Shown here piece after piece: positions 1-8,445 of a stretch of DNA of 64,000 bases; the stretch's first letter is position 1; the number at the start of each line of letters is the position of its first letter. Source of the stretch: an uncultured Porphyromonadaceae bacterium (lineage in GTDB: Bacteria > Bacteroidota > Bacteroidia > Bacteroidales > Muribaculaceae). Location of the stretch: contig URCF01000006.1 in the NCBI GenBank assembly GCA_900546365.1, positions 62,001-126,000 on the forward strand, in the 5' to 3' direction. A program made the translations under genes and the position numbers. The notes below the pieces were generated by a model. That model saw nothing but the letters and a program-made list of their open reading frames with translations, did not search any database and was not told the DNA's origin.

Positions 1-302
1 TCACTCCCTTTCGGCAGCACGAATGAATCGGAGTGGTAAGGAAGCTCAGGGGAGCCCGGCGTGGTCAGGGACGCAAAACCGGGCAAGTTCCAACGCACAT
101 ATCCGGGGAACAGTTCGTCATCCACCACATCGGCGTGGTGGAACTTGTAAGTGACCAGGATTCCGTCAGAGAGTTTTTCTACTGAGCGTTCAACTGCCTC
201 AGGGGTTGGGGCGGCAATCGGGATGCCGGTGCTGAGGTTGATAGTAGTGGCTGATGCACAGCATGTTGCCATCGCAAGAAGAATGGAGGGAATGATCTTC
301 AT
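1..302 (-). CDS. Gingipain-propeptide-like secreted protein, N-terminal fragment
   Basis: Reading leftwards from an ATG at 302, about 100 codons stay open to the window edge, so only the N-terminus is present. It begins with a signal peptide (MKIIPSILLAMATCCASA). A stretch follows that reads like the pro-region of C25 (gingipain-type) peptidases: a hydrophilic segment, WNLPGF, then SPELPYHSDSFVLPKG, resembling the 'G.P.LP......P.G' signature of that pro-domain. In such proteins the pro-domain precedes a caspase-like cysteine protease that is exported by the type IX system; the catalytic part, if any, lies outside the window. It is transcribed divergently from the gene at 438. The family call rests on motif resemblance only. 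Confidence 0.5.
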   Translation of the reverse strand, partial: MKIIPSILLAMATCCASATTINLSTGIPIAAPTPEAVERSVEKLSDGILVTYKFHHADVVDDELFPGYVRWNLPGFASLTTPGSPELPYHSDSFVLPKGS

Positions 303-409
303 GGAGTCGGTAGATTGGTTAGTTGTTGATAATCGGCTGCAAGTTAACAATTAAATGGCGAAAAATCAACCGAATGACTCAAAAAACAACCAAATACACA
401 ATTTTTTTG

Positions 410-417
410 TATCTTTG
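410..417 (+). promoter_or_regulatory. Bacteroidetes -7 promoter box for the Wzi-like gene
   Basis: TATCTTTG matches the Bacteroidetes -7 consensus TAnnTTTG exactly and lies 20 bases before the ATG at 438, giving a short leader of about 14 bases. No convincing -33 TTG is seen. Confidence 0.45.
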
Positions 418-437
418 GGGCTGTCAACAATTTTGCT

Positions 438-1961
438 ATGAATATTCTTCATTCCACCACATTAGCTCTTGCACTTGTGTGCGGTGCGCAATCCACTGTG
501 GCACAGTCGGAACAGCCGTCAACGCAGCGCGACAGCGTGTTCAGCTACAGTGCTGAGGCGCAGGCCACGTTCTCGTCGGGCAACCATGCCCCTCTGTGGC
601 TCGGAGCCAACAAGTATGGCCTGTCATCACAGCGACCCAACTACGGAATCCTCCGCGCCGGAGTGTTCCGCCATATCGACTATAAGCCCCGGTTTTCGTG
701 GGGCGCGGCAGTGGACCTCGCCACCGGTTACGACCTCACATCACCGTTTGTCATCCAGCAGCTGTATGGCGCAGTGCGCTGGCGATCCCTGCAGCTCGTT
801 GTGGGTTCGCGGGAACATACCGAAGGGTTTGTTGACGACCGCCTCAGCTCGGGCGACCTTCTGCTGAGCCCCAATGCGAGGCCGATACCGCAGGGTCGCC
901 TTGAGATGCCGCATTTCGAGCCGGTGCCGTTCACCAAAGGGTGGTTGGCAGTGAAGGGATATGTGTCGTTCGGACTGTTCACCGACAGCCATTGGCAACA
1001 CTCATGGGTGGATATGTCGCTTCCGGGCGCCAAGCGTTCCGACCACAGGCTGTACCATTCCAAGGGACTGTTCATCCGGATAGGCCGCGATGACAAATTC
1101 CCTCTCAGCTTCGAGGGAGGCCTGGAGATGGCGGCTCAGTTTGGCGGCTCGGTCTATAAGCGTTCGCTCACCGCGCCCTACGAGCTTACGCTCATCAAGA
1201 TGCCTAACGGGTGGAAACATTGGGCCAAGGTGGTCATCCCCATGGGTGGCAACCAAGGCGGCGGTAACGGACTGATAGGCGAAGAGACGAACGTGACCGG
1301 CAACCATACCGGACAATGGTCGGCAGCACTCAAATGGGACGACAAGGAACGCGACTGGAGCGCAAGACTCTACTACCAGCATTTCTTCGAGGACCACTCG
1401 ATGATGTTTTTCGACTATATGTGGCGCGACATGCTGCTGGGCCTCGAGGTGAAGCTCCCCTCCAACCCTATAGCCACCAAGGTGGTGTATGAATATATCA
1501 ACACACGCGACCAGAGCGCACCCATCTACTGGGACCACACCGCATACGTGCCCGAGCAGGTGAGCGGCCGCGACAATTACTACAATCATTATCTCGATGT
1601 GGGGTCAAGCCACTGGGGCAACGGCCTCGGCAACCCCCTGCTCGTGTCGCCAATCTACAATTCCAACCACGAGCTCTATTTCTACCACAACCGCATCAAG
1701 GGCCACCATATAGGCGTGGAAGGCAACCCCACCAAGCAGATAGGGTACCGGATGCTGCTGTCGCTGTGGCGCAGCTGGGGCACCTACGATATGCCCACTT
1801 CCGAAATCATGCACAGCTTCAGCGCATTGTGGGAGATAGACTATCACCCCGCCAAGCTCAGCGGATGGAGCGGAAGCCTCGGCCTCGGCCTTGATGCCGG
1901 AGCACTGCTCAGCCCGAGCTTCGGTGTCCAGTTATCAATCAAAAAAACAGGATGGCTATGA
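438..1961 (+). CDS. Wzi-family capsule assembly outer-membrane protein
   Basis: A 507-residue protein with a clear signal peptide (cleavage after about residue 22, STVAQ) followed by long alternating aromatic/polar stretches typical of an outer-membrane beta-barrel. Segments such as APLWLGANKYGL near the N-terminus and YNSNHELYFYHNRIKGHH in the C-terminal third fit the Bacteroidetes branch of the Wzi capsule-assembly family. E. coli Wzi is an 18-strand barrel lectin that binds surface capsule; here a role in retaining or assembling surface polysaccharide is inferred. It heads a run of envelope genes; its last 10 bases overlap the next gene. The family call is from memory of typical sequences, so moderately sure. 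Confidence 0.65.
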   Translation: MNILHSTTLALALVCGAQSTVAQSEQPSTQRDSVFSYSAEAQATFSSGNHAPLWLGANKYGLSSQRPNYGILRAGVFRHIDYKPRFSWGAAVDLATGYDLTSPFVIQQLYGAVRWRSLQLVVGSREHTEGFVDDRLSSGDLLLSPNARPIPQGRLEMPHFEPVPFTKGWLAVKGYVSFGLFTDSHWQHSWVDMSLPGAKRSDHRLYHSKGLFIRIGRDDKFPLSFEGGLEMAAQFGGSVYKRSLTAPYELTLIKMPNGWKHWAKVVIPMGGNQGGGNGLIGEETNVTGNHTGQWSAALKWDDKERDWSARLYYQHFFEDHSMMFFDYMWRDMLLGLEVKLPSNPIATKVVYEYINTRDQSAPIYWDHTAYVPEQVSGRDNYYNHYLDVGSSHWGNGLGNPLLVSPIYNSNHELYFYHNRIKGHHIGVEGNPTKQIGYRMLLSLWRSWGTYDMPTSEIMHSFSALWEIDYHPAKLSGWSGSLGLGLDAGALLSPSFGVQLSIKKTGWL

Positions 1962-2398
1962 AACATAAAACCCTCACCACCATACTCCTCACCACCATAC
2001 TGATACTGCTGGGACAGAGCTGCCGCGTGCGCTCCATCAACGGCGAACTCGACGCTCAATGGCAAATCACCTCCATAGTGTATGCCGACGGCACCCAGGC
2101 CGAGCTGCTGCCCAACGGCCTGTATGTGTCGTTCTACCGCCACACCATCCAGTTCTACACCCCGCCCGCCGTGTGGGAGAACCGCCCCACCGGCAATATG
2201 GTGTATGACGAAAACACGCAGATGATAGCTGTGGAGATGCCCTACTGGGCACCGGAATTTCACAACTGGGGTCTTGACATCCCCGCCGACGGGCAAGCCA
2301 AACCGTACACCACCACCCTTCAGGTGCTGTCGCTGTCCGACAAATATCTCACCCTGCGCACGCCCGAAGGAACCGTCATATCGCTCCGCAAATATTGA
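1952..2398 (+). CDS. Lipocalin-like lipoprotein
   Basis: A 148-residue protein starting inside the end of the Wzi-like gene (10-base overlap; a second ATG at 1958 is an equally good start). A hydrophobic segment ends at GQSC with Cys24, a plausible lipobox. The rest (ELDAQWQITSIVYADGT ... TLQVLSLSDKYLTLRTPEGT) has the strand pattern and the 'W.i..i...dG' / 'l..Ls.d.L.l....' phrases of small Bacteroidetes lipocalin-like proteins. No enzymatic motif is visible. Overlap with its neighbour suggests co-expression with the capsule and LPS export genes. Confidence 0.5.
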   Translation: MAMKHKTLTTILLTTILILLGQSCRVRSINGELDAQWQITSIVYADGTQAELLPNGLYVSFYRHTIQFYTPPAVWENRPTGNMVYDENTQMIAVEMPYWAPEFHNWGLDIPADGQAKPYTTTLQVLSLSDKYLTLRTPEGTVISLRKY

Positions 2399-2430
2399 AC
2401 GGCACAGAAATTTGTTGTAATTTTGCCGTC

Positions 2431-2958
2431 ATGATTGCCAAAATAGTCCACAACTGCCGTATATGGATGGTGCTCGCGCTGCTGCTCCTGCCGTTAGGGG
2501 CATGCCACATCGAAGTGACTCTCAACGGAGCCGCCATTGACTACAATGTGTATCACACCATCCGTGTGGCCAACTTCCCCATACGCGCAGCGCTGGTGTA
2601 TCCACCGCTGCAGCAGATGTTTGAGAACGAATTGCTCAACTACATCACGCGCAACACCCGCCTGCGTACAGTGGACGGCGCCTCCGACCTCCAGCTCGAG
2701 GGTGAAATCATAGGTTACTCCCTGTCGCCGCAGGCTGTGACCGAAAACGCCTACGCCTCCAAAACACGCCTCACCATCCAGGTACGCATCAAATATCTTG
2801 ACAACAAGCAGCAAGGCAAGGATATCGACCAAACCTTCAGCGCCTATCAGGATTTTGACAGCTCACAGATGCTCACAGATGTGCAGGACCAACTGTGCCA
2901 AACCATCTGCGAGGAGCTTGTGCAACTAATATTCAACGCCACCCTCGGCAACTGGTAG
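2431..2958 (+). CDS. lptE: LptE-family LPS-assembly lipoprotein
   Basis: The frame is open from 2395, but the ATG at 2431 directly precedes a lipoprotein signal (LLLLPLGAC, Cys25) and is preferred, giving 175 residues. The mature part (IEVTLNGAAIDYN ... DLQLEGEIIGYSLSP ... DFDSSQ) is characteristic of Bacteroidetes LptE, the lipoprotein plug of the LptD barrel that delivers lipopolysaccharide to the outer leaflet. It sits 8 bases before the next gene and upstream of secG, a common Bacteroidales arrangement. A TAATTTTG box at 2418-2425 lies too close to this ATG to decide whether it is a promoter. Confidence 0.75.
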   Translation: MIAKIVHNCRIWMVLALLLLPLGACHIEVTLNGAAIDYNVYHTIRVANFPIRAALVYPPLQQMFENELLNYITRNTRLRTVDGASDLQLEGEIIGYSLSPQAVTENAYASKTRLTIQVRIKYLDNKQQGKDIDQTFSAYQDFDSSQMLTDVQDQLCQTICEELVQLIFNATLGNW

Positions 2959-2966
2959 TCAGCCTC

Positions 2967-3716
2967 ATGAACAGTCCGCTTGAATCATTTCTCGACACGC
3001 TGAGCCAAAACACCGCTCCCGATCCGGCGCTCACCAACGCGCTCGCAGAGCTGTATCCATACTTCACACTTCCCGCAGCGGTGGAGCTCAGACGGTGCCA
3101 CCCCGAAGGCGAACGCCGTCAGCAGCTGATGGCCCGCGTGGCTCTCAATGCCGCCGACGCGCACACTCTGTTCCGGCTCATCGACCCCGAGGGAACACGC
3201 TTCGCACGGTTCTATCCCGACACATCAGCCACCCAAACCCCATCCACCGAAGACGCACTCGACACATTCATGCAAAACTACGGCAACCCCGACCCCAAAG
3301 AGCAGGCATTGCTTGAAAAACTGATATTCAACCCTGTGGCCACCGACTACGCCTCAGTGCTCATCAAAGAGCAGCAGGAAGCACCCGAAACAGAGGCAGC
3401 CACCCCGATGTCGGAACAGGACAGCATGCTTGACGCATTTCTCGCATCATATCCCGCCGAAGCACCACACGCTCCCGCCCCGGCACCTAAGCCGCAGCCG
3501 GCAACCAAACCCCACAAGGTGCCGGCTCCCGATCCCGACTCACCATTGAGTGAAAGTCTGGCCAAATTCTACATCAAACGCCACCGTTACGACAAGGCTT
3601 ACGAAATTATAAGTCAATTAAGTTTGAATTTTCCGGAAAAAAGTATTTACTTTGCAGACCAATTACGCTTTCTGCGCAAATTGATTGCCAGCCAGCGATT
3701 GGCCAACAACAAATAA
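2967..3716 (+). CDS. TPR-like protein between lptE and secG
   Basis: Encodes 249 residues from the ATG at 2967; the longer frame upstream overlaps lptE and is not needed. The N-terminal half is helical without a signal peptide, the middle (residues about 150-205) is rich in Ala and Pro (repeated PAP/PKPQPA), and the C-terminus (LAKFYIKRHRYDKAYEII) is one tetratricopeptide-like helical pair. A cytoplasmic scaffold or partner role is plausible, but no function can be assigned. Proteins of this shape occur at the same place, between lptE and secG, in other Bacteroidales (recalled, not checked). Confidence 0.6.
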   Translation: MNSPLESFLDTLSQNTAPDPALTNALAELYPYFTLPAAVELRRCHPEGERRQQLMARVALNAADAHTLFRLIDPEGTRFARFYPDTSATQTPSTEDALDTFMQNYGNPDPKEQALLEKLIFNPVATDYASVLIKEQQEAPETEAATPMSEQDSMLDAFLASYPAEAPHAPAPAPKPQPATKPHKVPAPDPDSPLSESLAKFYIKRHRYDKAYEIISQLSLNFPEKSIYFADQLRFLRKLIASQRLANNK

Positions 3717-3754
3717 ACCGTTATTTTTAACACCAATTACATTAACACTACAAT

Positions 3755-4102
3755 ATGTTTGCACTTTTAGTAGTCCTCACCCTCATAGCATCCGTGCTTC
3801 TGATCGGCGTAGTTCTCATGCAGAAATCCAAAGGCGGCGGTTTGTCGTCCACCTTTGCCGGTTCCAACAACATCATGGGCGTTCGCCGTACCACCAACTT
3901 CATCGAGAAGGCCACCTGGACCCTCGCCGGCGTGATTTGCGTGCTGGCCATCCTCGCCACCTTCTTCATGCCCACCGCCATCACCCCCAACCAGTCGCGT
4001 GTCAACCCCACCGAGCAAGTGGAAGGCGGTGACTACAACACTCCCGCACCCGAGGCTGCCCAGGCTCCCGCCCCCGCTCCTCAGGCTGCTCCCGCTGAAT
4101 AA
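3755..4102 (+). CDS. secG: Preprotein translocase subunit SecG
   Basis: A 115-residue membrane protein with two transmembrane helices (residues about 2-22 and 54-74) and the SecG signature between them: MQKSKGGGLSSTFAGSNNIM, followed by RRTTNFIEKAT. SecG joins SecY and SecE in the inner-membrane protein-conducting channel. The C-terminal tail after residue 80 is a low-complexity Ala/Pro extension typical of Bacteroidetes SecG. It is followed by a hairpin that can end transcription of this envelope operon. Confidence 0.93.
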   Translation: MFALLVVLTLIASVLLIGVVLMQKSKGGGLSSTFAGSNNIMGVRRTTNFIEKATWTLAGVICVLAILATFFMPTAITPNQSRVNPTEQVEGGDYNTPAPEAAQAPAPAPQAAPAE

Positions 4103-4137
4103 GCACCCGTCATTCCCAAAAATGATATATGCAAAAA

Positions 4138-4161
4138 GGGTGTGCCCGTAAAGGCACACCC
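4138..4161. terminator. Hairpin between secG and the capsid-like module
   Basis: A perfect 9-base-pair stem GGGTGTGCC / GGCACACCC with a 6-base loop, between two convergent genes. A run of A before it gives a U-tract on the minus strand, so it may serve both directions. Confidence 0.7.
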
Positions 4162-4189
4162 TATTGCTGCATCCACCCATGGACAAAAA

Positions 4190-4666
4190 TCAGTAGCGCG
4201 TCACAATCCTCGCTCCCGGCACACCGGATAGCGACACCTCGCGCATTACACCTTCCACCAGCTCACGGCTGCGGCGCAGATACACTTCGCTCGCCTTGGC
4301 ATCGATTCCGGCCAACGCCTCGCCCAGCACATCAAGAGCCAGAGCGTGCTGTATGGCGTGGACCCACATCAGGGCGCAGGGAGTGGGCTGGTGCTCGATG
4401 TCCATGGTAAGAAAGTCACCGCTGCCATCCGCACACCCGCAGGAGCAGTCGGTCAAGCACCCCATCATGCGCACGCAGATGCGTCCGAACGAGGCATGGA
4501 CCATCAGCTTTACAGCCTCGGCGCGGTCGCGGCTCAACACACGGTCGGTGTCGCGTCCCAGATGGTAGCGCAGTGCTGTTTCGGCCAGCACCTCGTCCAC
4601 CACCGCACTCACTTTCACACTCAATCGGGTGACTGTGGCTTCACTCTTATTCACATCATCATTCAT
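4190..4666 (-). CDS. Small helical protein, last gene of the capsid-like module
   Basis: The ATG at 4666 (MNDDVNKSEATVTRL) gives 158 residues; the frame is open further upstream, but those residues look like untranslated sequence. The protein is largely helical, with a conspicuous SCGCADGSGDF cluster in the middle and no signal peptide. It follows the portal-like gene and could be a head-completion or adaptor protein, but I do not recognise the family. The 100 bases between it and the portal gene hold no clear promoter. Confidence 0.5.
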   Translation of the reverse strand: MNDDVNKSEATVTRLSVKVSAVVDEVLAETALRYHLGRDTDRVLSRDRAEAVKLMVHASFGRICVRMMGCLTDCSCGCADGSGDFLTMDIEHQPTPCALMWVHAIQHALALDVLGEALAGIDAKASEVYLRRSRELVEGVMREVSLSGVPGARIVTRY

Positions 4667-4767
4667 AATCATAACATCGGATATTATACAGGTTTTGCTT
4701 TTCATTGGCAAAACTACAATGCCACTGTGCAATAATGCCAACCACAAACCTAAATAAACGTTAAGGG

Positions 4768-6162
4768 CTAAGTCTGGGCTATTTTGATATTGCGCTGCTG
4801 CAGAAAGCTATGGAAAGTGTCAAGGAGATCGCGGAGAGCCACACTTGCGTTGCGTGTCTGCGCCTCGAAGAGAGCCGCGGAACTGTCGGACCGTGCGAGC
4901 TGTCCCTGCAAAGCGCCGCTGACACCTGATATCTGCTGGAGCAACTTCAACTCAATGTCAAGCAGCTGTCCGGCACCGGAATGTTCGCCGCTCCCCACCA
5001 CCTGACGCGGCTCCACCCCTGCCGCGGTGCGCTGATACGGGATTACCGAGTTGGTGTCGGCCCACATCCGTCCAATGTCGCGCCAAGTGATGCCGTCGGG
5101 CTTCTGGTCCACCGGGAAGAGGAGCACACCTTTGGCCGAGGAGCCGAGCACATGATCCATCAGCGTGATGAGCCTGTTGACATAGCGCTGTTGGTCCACC
5201 ACATCCTCCACAAACGAATGTACCTCGCCATCGATCAGCGGATACATCTTGACCATGAACGGGTGTGACCCGTGGCCGTATGGCGAATCAAACTCGTCGA
5301 GCAGCTCACCGCCCGGAGCGAAAAAGCGACAATGCCAGCGCATGGTGGTGCGTGGGCGGAGCTCAATCTCCGGTTCATTGGCCCTGCGCCGCTCGCTGTT
5401 GATGCGTCTCACCGTCTGCGCCTGTGCCGGAAGGATGGAAAAGAGTGAGGCCGACTTGCGGTCGTGACATTTGACAATGTTGCGGCTCTCGAGCGTCCAC
5501 ACCTCTATCACCCGGCACCGCCCCGAGGCCGCGGAATAGAAGTCGGCGGAAATCTCCGAGCCGAGGCCGGGATGGGAAGCTCCCTCCAGGCGGTCGTAAA
5601 TGCCGTTGAGCCACTTCGCCTTTGCCGGAGATGAGGAGCCAAACCGCATCAGCACCTCGCGGCGGCTCATATCGTGGAGCATCCCCACAAGCTCAATGTC
5701 GAGAGCGCGGGCATCGCGGAACGGATTGACGAAAAACATCTCCGGACTCACATTGTCCACCCACACTCCGCAGCCACCGAGCCGGTGCTCCGTGACCACA
5801 CGCTGGATGGCGCACCCCGAAATCAGGAACTCCTCAAGCATGCGGCTGTCGAGCTCGTCAAGCGAATTGCGCATGGCCACTTCCGGCTCCACCGCCACCG
5901 CATTGTTTCCTGCCTGCGGAAGTGAATTGCGGAAATTTCCCACCACGCATTTCACCATCTGCCTTATCATATTGTTGGTGAGCGGCCGGTTGCCGTTAGC
6001 CGAGGCAAGCTCACCCTCGGTGATCATCTCCCCCGAAGGACCGGCCACAGGGTCATCCCACTGCTGTCCGTAGGTGAAATGCTTGTAGCGAGTCCGCCTT
6101 TTGCGGAGGTCGGCACCAGCCATATACGCCTCGGCGGCAAGTTGCAAATAATCATTGTTCAT
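4768..6162 (-). CDS. Phage portal-like protein
   Basis: A 464-residue protein. The N-terminus has the helical opening of portals (AAEAYMAGADLRKRRTRY); the middle contains ANGNRPLTNNMIRQMVKCVVG, typical of P22-like portals where 'N.i...v...vg' starts the stem region; the C-terminal third (QQISGVSGALQGQ ... SSAALFEAQTRNASVAL) matches the 'tGv...l.G.....Sg.Ai..rq.....l' helix of that fold. Portals form the twelve-subunit ring at one capsid vertex. Its start overlaps the preceding gene by 4 bases (ATGA), so translation is coupled. At 464 residues it is shorter than P22-type portals (about 700). No terminase gene is nearby. Confidence 0.62.
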   Translation of the reverse strand: MNNDYLQLAAEAYMAGADLRKRRTRYKHFTYGQQWDDPVAGPSGEMITEGELASANGNRPLTNNMIRQMVKCVVGNFRNSLPQAGNNAVAVEPEVAMRNSLDELDSRMLEEFLISGCAIQRVVTEHRLGGCGVWVDNVSPEMFFVNPFRDARALDIELVGMLHDMSRREVLMRFGSSSPAKAKWLNGIYDRLEGASHPGLGSEISADFYSAASGRCRVIEVWTLESRNIVKCHDRKSASLFSILPAQAQTVRRINSERRRANEPEIELRPRTTMRWHCRFFAPGGELLDEFDSPYGHGSHPFMVKMYPLIDGEVHSFVEDVVDQQRYVNRLITLMDHVLGSSAKGVLLFPVDQKPDGITWRDIGRMWADTNSVIPYQRTAAGVEPRQVVGSGEHSGAGQLLDIELKLLQQISGVSGALQGQLARSDSSAALFEAQTRNASVALRDLLDTFHSFLQQRNIKIAQT

Positions 6163-6710
6163 AAGCTAACATTTTTTATAATCCACTCAATCATAGGATC
6201 AGTGAGCGCAAACAGCTCGTTGCCAACCGGCATAGTCACCACCTCCAGCCGCTCGATGGCATCGCCCTGGGGATGCGGCGAATAGAGATAGAGAGTGGAG
6301 CCATGAGCCACCGCCACAGGGTTGCAGGCACCGCCGCGACTCCATTGATTGCCTTGCGCCACCACCGAAGGGTGGTCGGCTGCAACAGGCATCACGCTGC
6401 GCATCCAGCTGCTCAGCTTCACCCACCCCAATCTTACAGTGGCGTCAGGGAGCAGCACTGAGCCACATCCATCGGGAAGCACCACGAGCGAGCATTTGCT
6501 GGCTACATCCGTCAGCGGCAACTCCTCGGGCAACATTTCGGCGAGTGCCCTCGCGTAGCAGTTTTTCACCTCGGTGGCAAAAATCCCGGCGAGATCCACT
6601 CCATCGGTGCGCGTCACCGAGCAGTCGGCACGCAGGGGGACGAACCCCCTGCGCATAGCCACACGCTCAGCCAATTGGTCAAGTGGAAGTTTGACAACAG
6701 GCCACATCAC
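6159..6710 (-). CDS. Connector-like protein of the capsid module
   Basis: A 183-residue protein, overlapping both neighbours by 4 bases. It starts with a short helical part (PLDQLAERVAMRRG) and continues as a beta-rich domain ending in DPMIEWIIKNVSL. The composition and position between capsid and portal genes suggest a head-tail connector or stopper, but no family motif is recognised. No signal peptide or membrane helix is present. The start at 6710 fits the tight ATGA overlap with the capsid gene. Confidence 0.5.
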   Translation of the reverse strand: MMWPVVKLPLDQLAERVAMRRGFVPLRADCSVTRTDGVDLAGIFATEVKNCYARALAEMLPEELPLTDVASKCSLVVLPDGCGSVLLPDATVRLGWVKLSSWMRSVMPVAADHPSVVAQGNQWSRGGACNPVAVAHGSTLYLYSPHPQGDAIERLEVVTMPVGNELFALTDPMIEWIIKNVSL

Positions 6711-7978
6711 TCAGGCACAATTCTAACGTGAGCCTTGGGGTGACGGAGCACAAGACAGCTTGCCTCAGTGACCACAAGAGCATCCACATTGCGCACACCG
6801 CTCTTCTTGAGGTCAAGATGCTCCACCTTGAACGGCACATGCACATACTTGGTCATATACTCCGGGTCGATAATCATACCGCTGCTCTCCATGCCACACT
6901 GGTCGAAAATCTCGGCATGGACCACATAGAGAGTGCCGAACTTCGAGCGTATCTCCTGAAAATCAATACCCCAGCGGGTGGTGGATTGTGATGCGCCCAC
7001 TACACGGGTATATTCCAGATTGTTGATAGCCTCGATGAGCGCCGATCCGGCCACCAGCACCTTCTTGTTGCTCCCCGCGGCATCGCCGGTGAAAGCCGTG
7101 CGCATGATACGCACGAGGTCGGCCATCGTAAAATTCTCGTAATCAATCGACTCCTCGGAACCCGCCTGCATCCATATGCCCTGGGTGAACAGCACTTCGT
7201 CCATCTTGCGCGGATCGGTGATACGCGCTTTGGTGCCGAACAGGAAATTTTTCTCCATGCCCATGCGCATATCCATAATAGCCACCTCTTCCTGATCGTT
7301 GAAGCTCCACCCCACCTCCTTGGCCGAAAGCTTGGCGAAAGTGCTCTGCTCGATCTGAGCCTTGAAAATCTGACAGAAGTTGGTTGACTTCTTGGGAAGT
7401 GCCTCATACTGGGGTGTCTGCACATCAAGCTCGGCGGCGGCACGCCCCATCCTCACAAGACGCTTGCCGAGGTTGATACCCTCCACCACGGAAGTTTCAT
7501 TGCCGGCAGCGTTGAGAATCACCACCTTGAGGCCATTGTCAGTTTTGTCCATCACATAGAGCTGAACGCTGCCGGTGCTTTTGCCGTTGGCATCTTTTCC
7601 ATACACCGAAGGTACGAGGATGGTTTCGGTAGCTGAGAAGAGATTGTCGTTGTCGGTTTTGAGCAGATATATAGCAAGCCCGGCCATATCACCATCTGTA
7701 CCGGCGGTCATGCTTTTGGAGCGGGACGACACCGCCTTGGAGTCAACGGAGTAGTACTCTACCACCATCGACTTGGCATTGCGGGCACCCACCATTCGCG
7801 AAATCTGGTCGATAGGAGTGGCCATGGGGCGCACTTTCACCACGCGCTTGTCGATTTCACTGAGCAGCAGGTCGGGCGAGCCTTCACGGATGGCAGGAGT
7901 GGTGAGGGGACCGTCCACCAGATGCGCACCGCCGTTGGTGCCTGTCACAATTTTAGGATCTTGATTCATCATGTTCAT
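6707..7978 (-). CDS. HK97-fold major capsid-like protein (SU10/DUF5309-like)
   Basis: A 423-residue protein. Features fitting the SU10/DUF5309 branch of HK97-fold major capsid proteins are: an N-terminal arm; a central STNFCQIFKAQIEQ stretch followed by a long helix (EEVAIMDMRMGMEKNFLFG, the spine); and a C-terminal A-domain ending in VRNVDALVVTEASCLVLRHP, like the closing strands of this family. There is no obvious prohead-protease cleavage sequence and no insertion. The third ATG (MNQDPKIVTG) is an alternative start. It is the second and largest product of the five-gene set, as expected for a structural shell protein. Family assignment is by eye, not by search. Confidence 0.65.
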   Translation of the reverse strand: MNMMNQDPKIVTGTNGGAHLVDGPLTTPAIREGSPDLLLSEIDKRVVKVRPMATPIDQISRMVGARNAKSMVVEYYSVDSKAVSSRSKSMTAGTDGDMAGLAIYLLKTDNDNLFSATETILVPSVYGKDANGKSTGSVQLYVMDKTDNGLKVVILNAAGNETSVVEGINLGKRLVRMGRAAAELDVQTPQYEALPKKSTNFCQIFKAQIEQSTFAKLSAKEVGWSFNDQEEVAIMDMRMGMEKNFLFGTKARITDPRKMDEVLFTQGIWMQAGSEESIDYENFTMADLVRIMRTAFTGDAAGSNKKVLVAGSALIEAINNLEYTRVVGASQSTTRWGIDFQEIRSKFGTLYVVHAEIFDQCGMESSGMIIDPEYMTKYVHVPFKVEHLDLKKSGVRNVDALVVTEASCLVLRHPKAHVRIVPE

Positions 7979-8022
7979 AGCTTGGTTGTTAAAAAAGTTG
8001 ATTGGATTGATTTAATTGACAA

Positions 8023-8397
8023 TCAGTCCCATACACCGGGACGGATTTTTGAGAGAAACCCACATGCGGGGTCGGGGGCCGTTTCGCGGTCCATGGCCGT
8101 GCGGCGGGGATTTTCCCACAAACCGGGAGTGTTCATGGAGATTTCGGCCAGTTCATTGCGACCGCGAAGATAGCCACGCGCTTCGGCCTCGGCCACAAGC
8201 CTGTTGACCTCCTGGCGCTCCACAACATCGGGTGCGGGAACGGCGGGCACCGGGGCGGTCGGTGCGGATTCAGGGGAGGAATCAGCGGGGGCGGCAGTGA
8301 CCTGTGGTTCCGGTGCCGAAGCGGCGGGTTCGGGGGGAGTAGGGGTTGGAGCGGTGGACAAAGTATCCACAGCTTCGTCAGTGTTTTTCTTTTTCAT
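8023..8397 (-). CDS. Pro/Ala-rich small protein, first gene of the capsid-like module
   Basis: The ATG at 8397 (MKKKNTDEAVDTL) gives 124 residues; the open frame above it lies upstream of the -7 box and is not expected to be translated. Residues about 15-55 are a disordered Pro/Ala/Ser/Thr/Glu tract, followed by a helix (VERQEVNRLVAEAEARGYLRG) and a short C-terminus with NTPGLWENPRR. A small acidic, partly disordered and partly helical protein just before a capsid gene resembles a scaffolding protein, or a protein packed inside the shell; this is inference. Confidence 0.5.
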   Translation of the reverse strand: MKKKNTDEAVDTLSTAPTPTPPEPAASAPEPQVTAAPADSSPESAPTAPVPAVPAPDVVERQEVNRLVAEAEARGYLRGRNELAEISMNTPGLWENPRRTAMDRETAPDPACGFLSKIRPGVWD

Positions 8398-8445
8398 CAG
8401 ATAAGAATTAAAGGTTAGGAAAGATGTGTGTTGGTTTTGTGATGG

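Noticed and set aside
2418..2425. TAATTTTG as an lptE promoter
   Set aside because: A start point would fall on the start codon itself; the gene is more likely read with its upstream neighbours.
4190..8397. Capsid-like set as an ordinary prophage
   Set aside because: No integrase, att repeats, terminase, tail, lysis or repressor gene within 4 kb on either side; neighbours are housekeeping genes.
4190..8397. Capsid-like set as an encapsulin operon
   Set aside because: The shell protein resembles SU10/DUF5309 capsids and comes with a portal-like gene, which encapsulin operons lack.
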